A DNA stretch of 64,000 nucleotides from Alphaproteobacteria bacterium GM7ARS4. GTDB lineage: Bacteria > Pseudomonadota > Alphaproteobacteria > GM7ARS4. Every line of letters starts with the position of its first letter. Positions within the stretch are counted from its first letter, which is position 1. This document shows positions 8,085 through 17,543 of the stretch, piece by piece. Position numbers and translations under genes: made by a program. The stretch lies in contig JACONL010000001.1 in the NCBI GenBank assembly GCA_014332745.1, positions 278,953 through 342,952 of the forward strand, given 5' to 3'. The notes under the pieces are model-generated. The model saw only the letters and a program-made list of their open reading frames with translations, did not search any database and was not told the origin of the DNA.

Positions 8085-8096
8085 TGATAATTATCA
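8085..8096. promoter_or_regulatory. 12-bp perfect palindrome upstream of the SoxYZ-like gene
   Basis: TGATAATTATCA, a perfect palindrome, lies 22 bases before the SoxYZ-like start and after the stop of the metallo-beta-lactamase gene. The sequence resembles half of a Fur-type box, but one palindrome is weak evidence; it could be an operator or a coincidence in AT-rich spacer. Confidence 0.3.
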
Positions 8097-8138
8097 TGAT
8101 AGATATGGCTCATGTTTTTAGCGAGGTCAACAATTTCT

Positions 8139-9170
8139 TTATTCCCATTCTAGTTCAGCGAAGGCGAATGTGACATTGGCGGGATGGTATCGTTCGAAGA
8201 GTTGCCACTGGTCTTTTTGGTTCTGTGCGGCCATGGAGATGGCGTCCTGTATGGCGACATGGTCTTTGATGAGTTTCCGCACGTCACGGACGACATCCTG
8301 CAGGTAATGGTCCATAGCGTGGATGGCGTGTTTCCATTGGGCGAGAGGCGGGTCGCCATGGCCGGGCAAGATGGTTTTGTGAGGTGTGTTTTCTATCTTG
8401 TTGAGGATGTCGAGCCAGCCTAATGTGTTTCCATCGAAGGTCGGTATATGGTCTACAAAGACGAGGTCGCCTGTGAGGAGGCATTGGCTCATGCTCTCTA
8501 GCGCTGTTATATCGGTATGGGTGTGGGCGGGCTTCCATGCCTCGATGCGGAGCTCTCGGTCGCCGAGGGATATGGTGAGAGGCTTGTCAATATCAACGGT
8601 GTGTGTTGGTGCGACAATGCGTGTTTTTTTGGCGTTGTGCGCGCCGAGCGTATCACTCAATCCTTCGAGATAATAGTTGCCTACTTGGGCGAGTGCGCGC
8701 GGCAGGTTTTTGTGGCCTATAAAGATGGGGTTATCCTCAAGGAAGGCGCTGGCGCCGAAGATATGGTCGGGATGGACATGGGACAAGATAACGTGGGAGA
8801 TGGGCTTGTCTGATAGGGTGCGTATGGCGCGTCTGAGGTTTTGTCCTAATGTATGCGAGTATCCCGTATCGAAGACGGCAATGGAGTCCGAGCCGATAAC
8901 CACATGCATATTGGCCATATTCCCGCCATTATCTGGTGAGGGTTCTTGAAGTTTTCCCACATGGGTATAGAGTCCTTCGCTGACTTTGTGTAAAGTGATG
9001 CGCAAGGGGTCGTCATCATGGGGTATGGTTTTGTTCCTCTGCCGTGCGAGCGTTTTCTGTGCGAGCATGGGGTAAGAGAGGAGGAAGACGAGGGCGTTGA
9101 GGAATCCGCGTCTGGAGAGGGAGGGCGCTTTTTTTGTGGCGTTGGGCGGCGTGGTGATACGTTGTCTCAT
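8139..9170 (-). CDS. Exported metallo-beta-lactamase fold hydrolase of the quinoprotein relay type
   Basis: A 343-residue zinc hydrolase with the metal-binding HVHPDHIFG, a second ligand set in LTGDLVFVDH and ILPGHGDPP near the C terminus. It matches the SoxH-like proteins that accompany SoxYZ-like carriers and PQQ dehydrogenases. With the ATG at 9170 the N terminus is a twin-arginine type signal: SRRGFLNALVFLLSYPM. In-frame ATGs further upstream (9239, 9329) would bury that signal, so I prefer 9170. It is followed on the same strand by the SoxYZ-like gene and is divergent from the NDUFA9-like gene. Substrate is unknown. Confidence 0.85.
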   Translation of the reverse strand: MRQRITTPPNATKKAPSLSRRGFLNALVFLLSYPMLAQKTLARQRNKTIPHDDDPLRITLHKVSEGLYTHVGKLQEPSPDNGGNMANMHVVIGSDSIAVFDTGYSHTLGQNLRRAIRTLSDKPISHVILSHVHPDHIFGASAFLEDNPIFIGHKNLPRALAQVGNYYLEGLSDTLGAHNAKKTRIVAPTHTVDIDKPLTISLGDRELRIEAWKPAHTHTDITALESMSQCLLTGDLVFVDHIPTFDGNTLGWLDILNKIENTPHKTILPGHGDPPLAQWKHAIHAMDHYLQDVVRDVRKLIKDHVAIQDAISMAAQNQKDQWQLFERYHPANVTFAFAELEWE

Positions 9171-9269
9171 GACATAAGGAGAGGGAGAGGGGATAGGCAG
9201 GTGTTGGGATGTTGGTGTAGGAGTCCATCTTATCACCATGGGGGAGGTCTGTGGAAGGAGAAAGAAACG

Positions 9270-10247
9270 ATGGAGCGTGTTGTTGTTTTTGGCGGTGGCG
9301 GGTTCATAGGTCGTTATGTGGTGCGTCATTTAGCGAGGCGGGGCTATATGGTGCGCGTTGTGTCCCGTTATCCTGATAGATTAGGTGCGTTGCGTGTGGC
9401 GGGGGATGTGGGTCAAGTCTCACCAGTGTATGGTGATGTGCGTTCGGTGCGTTCGGTGGAGCGTTTGGTTTCTGATGCCTATGGTGTTATTAACCTTGTG
9501 GGCATATTGAAAGAGCCTTTTTGGAGTGTGCGCGGTCGTCTTTTTCGGGCGATTCATGAGGATGTGGCGAGGCGTATCGCTGAGTGTTCGTGGCGCGCTG
9601 GCGTAGACTATGTCGTCCATGTGTCAGCCTTAGGCGTAGAGCGTAACAAGGCGTCCGCCTATGCCCGTTCGAAATATGCGGGTGAGGAGGCTGTTCGTAA
9701 GGCCCATAAGGGTGCGGTGATTCTGCGTCCCAGTGTTGTTTTTGGCTATGAGGATATGTTTTTCACCATGTTTGCTCGTATGGCATGTTGGTTGCCTTGT
9801 CTTCCTGTGTTTGGCGCTCATGGTTTTTGGGGGCGGGAGGACAGATGGGGCGTGCGTATGCAGCCTGTCTATGTGGATGATGTGGCATGTGCGCTAAGCC
9901 GTATGATAGGGAGGCAGGACATGCACGGCACACGATGGGATGTCGTGGGTGAGGATGTCTATGGTTTTGGCGGTTTGATGCGTGTCTTATTGAGGTCTAT
10001 TGGCAGGAGGCGTTTTTTATGTCCTGTGCCACCATGGTTGATTTTACCTATCGCATGGGTTAGCAATATGATTCCTCCCCGCCTTCTTACGTGGGACCAA
10101 GGGTTTCTTTTACTCCGAGATAATGTATCGACACATGTATCGAAAGGGGACAAACAGAATCTGTTTGCTGTCTTGGGGATTAAGCCCCGCCGTCTAGAGG
10201 CCGAATTACCGCGTTTATTAGAGCGTTTCCATAAAAGAAAAAGGTAG
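9270..10247 (+). CDS. NDUFA9-like NAD(P)-binding protein (complex I-associated)
   Basis: A 325-residue atypical short-chain dehydrogenase of the kind annotated as complex I NDUFA9 subunit family. The dinucleotide-binding GGGGFIGRYVVRHL is at residues 8-21, and YARSKYAGEEAV carries the Y-x-x-x-K pair in modified form. Conserved later elements are RPSVVFGYEDMFF and QPVYVDDVA. GGAG at 9257-9260 with a nine-base gap supports the ATG at 9270. In mitochondria the homologue is an accessory subunit of NADH dehydrogenase; in bacteria the role is assumed. The next gene follows after nine bases. Confidence 0.85.
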   Translation: MERVVVFGGGGFIGRYVVRHLARRGYMVRVVSRYPDRLGALRVAGDVGQVSPVYGDVRSVRSVERLVSDAYGVINLVGILKEPFWSVRGRLFRAIHEDVARRIAECSWRAGVDYVVHVSALGVERNKASAYARSKYAGEEAVRKAHKGAVILRPSVVFGYEDMFFTMFARMACWLPCLPVFGAHGFWGREDRWGVRMQPVYVDDVACALSRMIGRQDMHGTRWDVVGEDVYGFGGLMRVLLRSIGRRRFLCPVPPWLILPIAWVSNMIPPRLLTWDQGFLLLRDNVSTHVSKGDKQNLFAVLGIKPRRLEAELPRLLERFHKRKR

Positions 10248-10256
10248 GAACAAGCC

Positions 10257-11204
10257 ATGAAGAAGAGATGTGCGTTGTTATATTCGGGTCAGCCGCGTGA
10301 TTTAAAGGCATGCTATCCCAACCATAAAAAGATGGTTATCGATGCCAATCCTCAGTGGGATATGGATATTTTTGCGCATATCTGGCATGACGAGGGTGAG
10401 AATCTCACCCAAGACAAGGTCCATAATCCATGTGGATTTGCTAACGACCGTGACATCGTTCCGTTTATAAGGGAGCATTGGCGAGCAAAGGGACTTATCC
10501 TTGAGAAGCCACGGCGTTTTACCCTTAAGGATGAACGTCTGTTGGACGATGTGTGGCAGTCTGAACAGCTCACGCGTCGTGAGGGTTTTCTGCTGTCGGA
10601 TGTGGCGTCTATTGTCAGCAATGGGCTATCGCAATGCTATAGTCTGCATCAAGCATATCTTTTGAAGACAGCCTACGAGGAGAAGCGCGCCACGTCCTAT
10701 GATTGCGTGATGCGCCTTCGAACAGACCTTTATTTTAGGAAGCCCATTCTCTTGGAGAGATACGACTTAGGCTGTATCAACGTGCAAGAATTAGTGCATG
10801 CTCTTCCTCTTTTTGAGAGGAGGGTGCGTCATATATCCGATATTTTTGCCTTTGGCGACAACAAGCACATGGGTATCCTGTGTTCCCTGTATCCCCATGT
10901 GGAGGATTATCTGCCCCTTCTCTGTGATGACAAGCGTTATTCGAACGAGAGAACGCTGATGCACCATTTGTTATATGTCCACAAGGTGAGGGTCGTGTCA
11001 TCTGTGGGTCTTTTGGATATGTGTCTTGCCCGTTACAAGGAGCATTTTCTGGGTCGTTCCTATGATGGGCATACATCTCCTCTGCGCGTGCGTATGTCAA
11101 AATTCTGGCGTTTCCTCAAATTTAAGGGGAGGGCATGGCATCATGCGTTGCTCTTGGCATTTAAGAACATGAGGAATAGCCTTTCGAGACGTGTTATTGA
11201 ATGA
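10257..11204 (+). CDS. Possible glycosyltransferase-like protein, unassigned
   Basis: A 315-residue soluble protein. The N terminus CALLYSGQPRDL, then WDMDIFAHIWH, and a central DCVMRLRTDLYF look like the nucleotide-sugar-binding core of a GT-A fold transferase, with the R-T-D as a possible DxD-like site. A later ISDIFAFGD is consistent with that. No membrane segment or signal is visible; the C terminus is basic and hydrophobic (HHALLLAFKNMRN) and might touch the membrane. Its context (nine bases after the NDUFA9-like gene, convergent with lysA with 11 bases overlap) gives no pathway. I do not recognise a specific family. Confidence 0.55.
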   Translation: MKKRCALLYSGQPRDLKACYPNHKKMVIDANPQWDMDIFAHIWHDEGENLTQDKVHNPCGFANDRDIVPFIREHWRAKGLILEKPRRFTLKDERLLDDVWQSEQLTRREGFLLSDVASIVSNGLSQCYSLHQAYLLKTAYEEKRATSYDCVMRLRTDLYFRKPILLERYDLGCINVQELVHALPLFERRVRHISDIFAFGDNKHMGILCSLYPHVEDYLPLLCDDKRYSNERTLMHHLLYVHKVRVVSSVGLLDMCLARYKEHFLGRSYDGHTSPLRVRMSKFWRFLKFKGRAWHHALLLAFKNMRNSLSRRVIE

Positions 11205-12486
11205 CGTTATTGTGTGAGGGCGGTGTCGTTTCGCGCCTCATGGCGTCTTCTGCTGTATAGGGCTGTGAGATGGTGTGTATATGCGTGCCATCCACGAGGA
11301 TTTCTTGGCATAGGGGGCGTGCGTTATAGCTGCTTGCCATAGCTGCTCCATAGGCGCCAGCATGGGCGATAGCGACGGCGTCTTGGGCTTTGAGGGGCGG
11401 GAGCATGAGATTTTTGTTAAACATATCGGACGACTCACAGATGGGGCCGACGACATCGGTGAGGATGGGTTGTTCGTCATGCTTTTCTTGTGCGAGGAGG
11501 AGGGGATGTTCGCTGTGGTAGAGGGCGGGGCGTATGAGGTCATTCATGGCGGCGTCGATAATGAGGATATTGCGGTGCTTTTGTCGTTTGTGGCGTATGA
11601 CGCGTGCGATAAGGATGGCGGTATTGCCGATAATAGAGCGTCCGGGTTCGAAGATGAGCGTTCCCTGATATGTTTTGAGGATGTTATGGACACTCTGGGC
11701 ATAGGTTTGGAAATGGCGTTTGGTATCGTTATGGGGGGGGCATATATCGAGTCCGCCGCCGAGGTCGAGGCTTGGCACGGGGATAGCGTTTTGTTGTAAG
11801 GCGGTGGCGAGGGTTTTGAGGCATTGAAAGGCTGGTTCGAAGGCGCGGGCGTCTCGAATTTGCGAGCCTATATGGATGGCGAGTCCTGTGAATGTGAGGG
11901 CGGGGTGGGTGTGGATACGTTGGGCGAGGGTCGGGATGAGGTCGGGTTGGATTCCGAATTTATCATGTTTATTGCCGGTGGATATTTTGGCGTGGGTGGG
12001 TGCTTGAATATCGGGATTGACGCGTAAGGCGCATCGTATGCTGTGTGGTGGCGGGTGGTGGCGGACGACATTTTCGATATCGTCCAATTCTTCTTGGGAT
12101 TCGATATTGATTTGGCGTATGCCATGTCGGGCGGCGTGAGCGAGTTCGTCATATGTTTTGCCGACTCCCGAGAAAACGATATGCTCAGGGGCTATACCAG
12201 CCTTGAGGGCTCTTTGCATTTCGCCATAGGAGACAATGTCAGCGCCCCACCCCATGCGCTTGAGGATATGGAGGAGGGCGATATGTCCGTTTGCCTTCAC
12301 GGCATAACAGACGAGGCTTTTTTGTGGCAGGGCGCTGATGGCTTGTTGGAAGAGGGTGGCATTATGGACGAGGGCTTGTTGCGCATAACAATAGAGTGGC
12401 GTGGGGTAAAGGGAGAGGATGTGGGATATGGGGACATGGTCGCAATGCAAGAGACCTTCTTTGTAGGGGAAGAATGGGGGTGGCAT
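11194..12486 (-). CDS. lysA: Diaminopimelate decarboxylase
   Basis: PLP enzyme that decarboxylates meso-diaminopimelate to lysine. The PLP lysine is K64 in CYAVKANGH; DLGGGLDI binds phosphate, FEPGRSI and CESSDMF are the substrate-binding signatures of the family. Length 430 is normal. It is last in a minus-strand set argH, small lipoprotein, lysA, with 14 bases between the lipoprotein stop and this start. The argH-lipoprotein-lysA order recurs in proteobacteria. Confidence 0.97.
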   Translation of the reverse strand: MPPPFFPYKEGLLHCDHVPISHILSLYPTPLYCYAQQALVHNATLFQQAISALPQKSLVCYAVKANGHIALLHILKRMGWGADIVSYGEMQRALKAGIAPEHIVFSGVGKTYDELAHAARHGIRQINIESQEELDDIENVVRHHPPPHSIRCALRVNPDIQAPTHAKISTGNKHDKFGIQPDLIPTLAQRIHTHPALTFTGLAIHIGSQIRDARAFEPAFQCLKTLATALQQNAIPVPSLDLGGGLDICPPHNDTKRHFQTYAQSVHNILKTYQGTLIFEPGRSIIGNTAILIARVIRHKRQKHRNILIIDAAMNDLIRPALYHSEHPLLLAQEKHDEQPILTDVVGPICESSDMFNKNLMLPPLKAQDAVAIAHAGAYGAAMASSYNARPLCQEILVDGTHIHTISQPYTAEDAMRRETTPPSHNNVIQ

Positions 12487-12500
12487 GGGGTGTCACGCCT

Positions 12501-12647
12501 TTATGTTTTTGGCGGGTATTCATAGGGAGGCGGGCTATCGATGGGCGGGACAGGGTTTGCCTTGCGTCCGCAATGGCTCAGGGCGAGACTGAGGGCGATG
12601 ATGGCGAGGAGGATGAGACAAGGACGACAGGGCATAAGACGAGGCAT
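12501..12647 (-). CDS. Small LptM-like lipoprotein
   Basis: A 48-codon gene between argH and lysA. The product starts MPRLMPCRPC, then a hydrophobic run (LILLAIIALSLAL) and the lipid-attachment region SHCGRKANPVPPI, followed by a proline-rich tail. CGRK plus prolines right after the cysteine is the hallmark of the LptM/YifL lipoprotein family, which in enterobacteria assists LptD maturation and sits beside lysine genes. The residue before the cysteine is His, which is unusual for a lipobox. It is very short and overlaps other reading frames, so it is easily missed, but synteny and sequence agree. Confidence 0.8.
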   Translation of the reverse strand: MPRLMPCRPCLILLAIIALSLALSHCGRKANPVPPIDSPPPYEYPPKT

Positions 12648-12668
12648 GGGGCTTTAGGGGGGCGGGCG

Positions 12669-14099
12669 TTAGGGTTTGTGGGTGAGCGTTGGTGGCGTTG
12701 GTGGCAATATGTAGCGTGTGCGCGCATGAGCGATGGCGTGGCGTATCTGTTCTGGCGCTGTTCCCCCTAGGGAGTTTCGGCTCTTCATGCTGATGATGGG
12801 TTGGAGCGCATGGAGGAGTCGTTCGTCAATACGTTGGTCGATACGGCGCATCTCTGCAAGGGGTAATTGATGGAGGGCGCATTGTTGCTCTTCAGCAAGG
12901 AGGACGATACGTCCAGCGATGTGATGTGCTTGCCTGAAGGGGACATGGTGATGTCGGACGAGCCAATCGGCAATATCTGTGGCATTGGTATATCCTGTGG
13001 TGGCATGGCGTTCCATGGCGTCCTTGTGGATGGTGAGTGATGAGAGCATGGCGTTGGTGGCGTGGAGCGCCATATGCCATTGGTCGTAAGCTTGGAAGCA
13101 TGGGGCCTTATCATTTTGCATATCCTTGCTGTAGGCGAGGGGCAAGGCTTTCAACGTCACGAGGAGACTATGGAGGGCGGCGATGGCATGGGCGCATGAG
13201 GCGCGTACCAGCTCAGCTGCATCAGGGTTGCGTTTTTGTGGCATGATGGAGCTGCCAGTGGTCCATGCGTCTGGCAGGGTGATAAAGCCAAAGGCGGGGC
13301 TACTCCAGAGGACGAGCTCTTCGGCAAGACGCGACAGGTGTATGCTACTGATGGTGGCATTATTGAGGAAATCGAGGACAAAATCGCGGTCTGACACCGC
13401 ATCCATAGCGTTGTCCATGGGGGCGTCGAAGGCGAGAGCGTGCGCCGTTTGATGTCTGTCGATGGGAAAGGATGTGCCAGCGAGGGCGCATGCGCCTAGG
13501 GGACATTCATTGAGGCGTTGGCGGGCATGGTCGAGTCTTTGTCGGTCGCGCCCAAACATAAAGACGTACGCCATCATATGGTGGCTGAAGCTAATGATTT
13601 GTGCGTTTTGCAGATGGGTCAAGCCCGGCATGAGGGTATCGGTGTGGTCTTCGGCATGGGCGCACAGGGTTTCTTGGAGGGTGGCGAGGGCATGGTCGAT
13701 GACAAGGGATGCGTCTCGTATCCATAGGCGAAAATCGGTTGCCACTTGGTCGTTTCTGGAGCGTGCTGTATGGAGGCGTTCGGCGGCGTCGCCGATATAG
13801 CCTTTGAGGGCGTCTTCGACATGCATATGAATATCTTCCAATTCTTTTCGAAGGGGCATATGCCCGCCATCAATATCTTGTTGGACGTTATCGAGTCCTG
13901 TGAGAATTTTCTGTCCGTCTTTTTTGCTGATAATATGGGCGTCCATGAGCATATGGCAGTGGGCTTTTGATGCGCGAATATCATAATGGGCGAGCCTGAT
14001 ATCGACGTCGATGCTGGCATTCATCTCTTGCAGAAGCGGGTCGTTGCCTTCTTGGAAGCGTCCTCCCCATATGGGGCTTGTATCGTCTTTTTGTGGCAT
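12669..14099 (-). CDS. argH: Argininosuccinate lyase
   Basis: Splits argininosuccinate to arginine and fumarate. The fumarase/aspartase superfamily signature GSSIMPQKRNP is present, with TARSRNDQVATD and the active-site LTHLQNAQ. I start at the ATG at 14099 (MPQKDDTSPIWGGRF), giving 476 residues, because IWGGRF near the N terminus is where the family normally begins; an ATG 57 bases upstream adds an unlike tail. Divergent from the TlpA-like gene, as in several alphaproteobacteria. Confidence 0.95.
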   Translation of the reverse strand: MPQKDDTSPIWGGRFQEGNDPLLQEMNASIDVDIRLAHYDIRASKAHCHMLMDAHIISKKDGQKILTGLDNVQQDIDGGHMPLRKELEDIHMHVEDALKGYIGDAAERLHTARSRNDQVATDFRLWIRDASLVIDHALATLQETLCAHAEDHTDTLMPGLTHLQNAQIISFSHHMMAYVFMFGRDRQRLDHARQRLNECPLGACALAGTSFPIDRHQTAHALAFDAPMDNAMDAVSDRDFVLDFLNNATISSIHLSRLAEELVLWSSPAFGFITLPDAWTTGSSIMPQKRNPDAAELVRASCAHAIAALHSLLVTLKALPLAYSKDMQNDKAPCFQAYDQWHMALHATNAMLSSLTIHKDAMERHATTGYTNATDIADWLVRHHHVPFRQAHHIAGRIVLLAEEQQCALHQLPLAEMRRIDQRIDERLLHALQPIISMKSRNSLGGTAPEQIRHAIAHARTRYILPPTPPTLTHKP

Positions 14100-14218
14100 G
14101 GGTGTTCTATGGGGGCTGTTGATGGGGTATGTATGGGAGGATGAAAAGGACGACAAGAGCGTCTATGGTGAGGAATGTTTATTATAGGGTGGGCGGGTGG
14201 TTTTTCAATCTGTATGGG

Positions 14219-14833
14219 ATGAGAGGGATGATGAAGGCGTGGCGCTATAGAGGTCTTTTGCTTGGGATAGGGCTTGTGGGCGTGTCATTGTTAGGGATTT
14301 TATGGGGATGGACTCTGTCTCTCGATGGGGGGCTAGGGGGCAAGGGCGGCGGGGCGGCGCTAAGGCATTGTGCGTTCGATGGCGCAGAAGACAGGGTGCG
14401 CCATGCGGGCAACCCTGTGAAGGGCGATGATATGGCGCTGTCATTTTTAGATGGCGACATTGTCTTATTGTCCTCTCTACGTGGGCGCGTGATTGTGATG
14501 AATTTTTGGGCGACATGGTGTCCGCCATGCATAGAGGAGCTTCCCTCTTTGTTGGCTCTTCAGCAGACGATGTCGGGGGAGGATGTGATTGTTATTTTGG
14601 TGGCGGCGGACTTTGCTGAGCGGGAGGCCATCGACTCGTTTCTTGCGCGCCATGGGCTAGAGGCTCTACGGAGTCACCATGACAAAGACCTTTCGTTGAG
14701 TGGTGTATGGCGTATCGGCTCGATGCCAACGACTCTTATCATGGACAGGAAAGGGCGGGAGGTGTGGCGTCATGAGGGGGCATGCGCATGGGATGGCGAG
14801 GATGTTGTGTCATTTTTGCGTGCGCTTCCTTAG
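14219..14833 (+). CDS. TlpA/ResA-like membrane-anchored thioredoxin
   Basis: A periplasmic thioredoxin held by one N-terminal membrane segment (YRGLLLGIGLVGVSLLGILW). The redox site is NFWATWCPPCIEELP, with cis-proline in GSMPTTLIMD. Proteins of this type reduce apocytochrome c or copper-site cysteines during respiratory-complex assembly. Several ATGs cluster at 14219, 14228 and 14231 after a GAGGG, so the exact start is uncertain; the reading frame is also open upstream to 14129. It lies divergent from argH and convergent with petC, whose haem maturation it might support (inference). Confidence 0.85.
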   Translation: MRGMMKAWRYRGLLLGIGLVGVSLLGILWGWTLSLDGGLGGKGGGAALRHCAFDGAEDRVRHAGNPVKGDDMALSFLDGDIVLLSSLRGRVIVMNFWATWCPPCIEELPSLLALQQTMSGEDVIVILVAADFAEREAIDSFLARHGLEALRSHHDKDLSLSGVWRIGSMPTTLIMDRKGREVWRHEGACAWDGEDVVSFLRALP

Positions 14834-14854
14834 TCCTTGCGGGCAAGGCGCGCT

Positions 14855-15637
14855 TTAGGTCTTATCACTCCATATGCGTTTTTTCGCGGCGACCATGAGG
14901 ATGCTGAGGAAGAGGAGGAAGATAAAGACTTGAATGCCTAAGCGCTTGCGTTCTTCCATAGAGGGGTCGGCTGCCCAGATGAGGAATTGGGTGACGTCTT
15001 CTGACATTTGGTCGATGGAGGCGAGGCTACCATCTTCATAGGTGACAATATCGTTGTAGAGGGGCGGTGGCATGCCGATCTGTCGTCCTGGATAGTGGAC
15101 GTTATAGTATTTTCCTTCGACCATTGAGAAGCCAGGTGGGGGTTCTCTGTATCCCTTCAGGAGGGCCACCATATAGTTATCGGCGTTGCGTCTTGAGAGC
15201 GTGATAAGGGAGAGGTCTGGCGGATAAGCGCCCCCATTGGCGGCGCGGGCAGCCTGTTCGTTGGCGAAGGGTTCGACAAAGAAATCTAATCCTCTTGCTT
15301 TGCGTTGATACATTTGCCCTTCATCATCGGGTCCGTCTTGGACAGAGAACTCTCCCGCGATCTGTGCCACATCCTCTTTGCTATAGCCTATATCCTCTAG
15401 GTCTTGATAGCGAAGATACCTCAGGGAATGGCATGCGGAGCAGACTTCTAGATAGACTTGAAATCCGCGTTGGAGGGCGGCGCGGTCGAATCGTCCCAAA
15501 GGTCCATCTGATGGCCATTGAATCTGTGGGATGTGGAGAGCGTCATCATCGACAGCATAGACGGGATGGCTCGCACAGAAGAACAAGGAGAGTGCTATGG
15601 TGATAAGGGCGGATGTGCGATGGTTTTTTTGGGTCAT
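14855..15637 (-). CDS. petC: Cytochrome c1 of the bc1 complex
   Basis: The haem c subunit of ubiquinol-cytochrome c reductase. A signal peptide ends at HPVYA (about residue 28), the haem site is CSACH at 66-70, and GMPPPL holds the candidate axial methionine. A C-terminal membrane anchor spans about residues 236-252 and is followed by positive charges. Length 260 is normal. The start overlaps the petB stop by four bases, giving the usual petA-petB-petC order on the minus strand. Confidence 0.97.
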   Translation of the reverse strand: MTQKNHRTSALITIALSLFFCASHPVYAVDDDALHIPQIQWPSDGPLGRFDRAALQRGFQVYLEVCSACHSLRYLRYQDLEDIGYSKEDVAQIAGEFSVQDGPDDEGQMYQRKARGLDFFVEPFANEQAARAANGGAYPPDLSLITLSRRNADNYMVALLKGYREPPPGFSMVEGKYYNVHYPGRQIGMPPPLYNDIVTYEDGSLASIDQMSEDVTQFLIWAADPSMEERKRLGIQVFIFLLFLSILMVAAKKRIWSDKT

Positions 15638-16845
15638 GCGTCAACGCCTCTATTGATATAGGCATAGATGGATTGGGGAGGTTTCTGTCCTTTTTCGAAG
15701 CGCGAGAGGATAGGCATGATGACGAGGAAAAAGGCAAAATAGTAGACGCTCGCCAATCTGGCGATGGTGATATAGACGCCTTGAGGCGGATTGGCGCCGC
15801 ACCAGCCAAGGACGATGACATTGAGGAGAAAAATCCAATAAAATTGCCGATAGAGGGGGCGGAAATTGGCGCTTTTGATAGGATTCTTATCAAGCCATGG
15901 GACAAAGAACAGGACGAAGACAGCGCCAAACATAAGAATAACGCCAAGCAATTTATCGGGGACAGCGCGCAAAATAGCGTAATAGGGGAGAAAATACCAT
16001 TCAGGGACGATATGTGCTGGCGTCACAAGGGGGTTGGCGGGGATAGCGTTCTCTGGCTCGGAGAAGAAATAGGGGAAGAAAAAGACAATGATGGCATAAA
16101 TAAGGAGGAAGACAGCCAGTCCCGCAAAATCTTTTGCTGTGAAATAAGGATGAAAGGGGAGGGTGTCTTTCTCGCTTTTCACCTCGACGCCCAGCGGATT
16201 ATTGGATTTTGACTGATGGAGGGCGATGAGATGGATGATAGCAAAGAAGAGGATGATAAAGGGGATAAGGAAATGGAGGGCGAAAAATCTCGTCAAGGTG
16301 GGATTATCAACGCTAAAGCCACCAAGGATAAGGATGACAATATCCTCGCCGATGAAAGGGATGGCGGAGAAGAGGTTTGTAATCACTGTGGCGCCCCAAT
16401 AGCTCATTTGTCCCCATGGCAGGACATAGCCGACAAAGGCCGTGACCATAATAAGGATAAGGAGGATGACGCCAGTGATCCAGAGGAGTTCTCGTGGCGC
16501 TTTGTAAGAGCCGTAATATAAGCCGCGCAAGAGGTGAAGATAGAGGATAATAAAGAAGAAGGACGAGCCATTCATGTGCATATAGCGTATGAGCCACCCG
16601 TAATTGACATCCCGCATGATATGTTGGACGCTTGAGAAGGCTTTTTCTGCGTCTGCTGTGTAATGGGCGGCAAGAAACCATCCCGTAATGATCATGATGA
16701 GGAGCATGATGCCGGCGAGGGACCCGAAATTCCACATGATGTTGAGATTGCGGGGCGTTGGATAGTTGATGAGATGATTGCGCACGAATGTGACGACGGG
16801 AAGTCGTGCATCGAGCCACTGGAGGAAGGATGTTTTTTGCGTCAT
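15634..16845 (-). CDS. petB: Cytochrome b of the bc1 complex
   Basis: The membrane core of complex III, carrying two haems b and both quinone sites. Eight hydrophobic helices are visible across 403 residues. The Qo-site [13 protein letters not shown] is intact (the PEWY motif), as are [16 protein letters not shown] and the histidine-bearing [10 protein letters not shown] and [10 protein letters not shown] helices. Coupled to petA upstream and petC downstream by four-base overlaps. Confidence 0.98.
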   Translation of the reverse strand: MTQKTSFLQWLDARLPVVTFVRNHLINYPTPRNLNIMWNFGSLAGIMLLIMIITGWFLAAHYTADAEKAFSSVQHIMRDVNYGWLIRYMHMNGSSFFFIILYLHLLRGLYYGSYKAPRELLWITGVILLILIMVTAFVGYVLPWGQMSYWGATVITNLFSAIPFIGEDIVILILGGFSVDNPTLTRFFALHFLIPFIILFFAIIHLIALHQSKSNNPLGVEVKSEKDTLPFHPYFTAKDFAGLAVFLLIYAIIVFFFPYFFSEPENAIPANPLVTPAHIVPEWYFLPYYAILRAVPDKLLGVILMFGAVFVLFFVPWLDKNPIKSANFRPLYRQFYWIFLLNVIVLGWCGANPPQGVYITIARLASVYYFAFFLVIMPILSRFEKGQKPPQSIYAYINRGVDA

Positions 16846-17408
16846 AGCGTTCGCGTCCCGATACGCACGGTGTGGTCGTCTAAGAACGTGTAAGGTGGGA
16901 TGGCGAGATTGGTGGGGGCGGGTCCTTTGCGTATGCGTCCCGATGTATCATATTGGGAGCCATGGCAGACACAGAACCATCCATCCCAATCGCCACGGGG
17001 CTCGCCTATGTTATTGCCAAGGGGGATACATCCCAAGTGTGTGCAGACGCCTATGGCGATAAGCCATTCAGGCTTTTGGACGCGTTCGGTATCGTCTTGT
17101 GGATCTGGCAGGGAGGCGATATTGACATTGCGCGCCGCATTGACTTCGCCGGGGTCGCGGTGGCGTATGAAGACGGGTTTACCGCGCCAGCGCACGGTGA
17201 TTCCTTGTCCAGCGGGAATGCGTGATATATCCACATCGATATTGGCGAGGTTCAGCACATCACGGGACGGATTCATACTATCGATGAAGGGCCAGCTGGC
17301 GAGGGCTGTCCCGACACATGCCACAGAGCCCGTGGCGATATAGAGGAAGTCGCGCCTCTCTAGGTCTGCATGCATACCAGAAGGAGGGGGGGTATCATCA
17401 GGGCTCAT
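16842..17408 (-). CDS. petA: Rieske iron-sulfur subunit of the bc1 complex
   Basis: Carries the 2Fe-2S cluster that takes electrons from ubiquinol. Ligand motifs are CTHLGC (C122, H124, C127) and CVCHGSQYD (C146, C148, H149). The N terminus [17 protein letters not shown] is a twin-arginine type signal and membrane anchor. 188 residues, normal length. It is the first gene of the pet operon; a promoter candidate lies at 17477-17505. Confidence 0.98.
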   Translation of the reverse strand: MSPDDTPPPSGMHADLERRDFLYIATGSVACVGTALASWPFIDSMNPSRDVLNLANIDVDISRIPAGQGITVRWRGKPVFIRHRDPGEVNAARNVNIASLPDPQDDTERVQKPEWLIAIGVCTHLGCIPLGNNIGEPRGDWDGWFCVCHGSQYDTSGRIRKGPAPTNLAIPPYTFLDDHTVRIGTRTL

Positions 17409-17476
17409 GAATGGTCTCTCAAGAGATGGGACAGAAATGGGACGGGGGATTGAACATTCCTCTTGTGCTTTTTGTC

Positions 17477-17505
17477 AATAAACTGAAATTGACTCTGTGT
17501 GTCAA
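17477..17505 (-). promoter_or_regulatory. Putative promoter of petABC
   Basis: On the minus strand TTGACA (17505-17500) is separated by 17 bases from TTTATT (17482-17477). It lies about 70 bases before the petA start. The -10 hexamer is weak, the -35 is perfect. Confidence 0.45.
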
Positions 17506-17543
17506 CATGTGTGTTTTCGTCTTGCCTATTGTCAAGGATATTT

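Noticed and set aside
11362-12525. Several long plus-strand open frames opposite lysA
   Set aside because: Strong G skew keeps antisense frames open here; lysA motifs are all on the minus strand.
12396-12770. Plus-strand frame across the argH-lysA gap
   Set aside because: The gap is better explained by the minus-strand LptM-like lipoprotein with signal peptide and CGRK motif.
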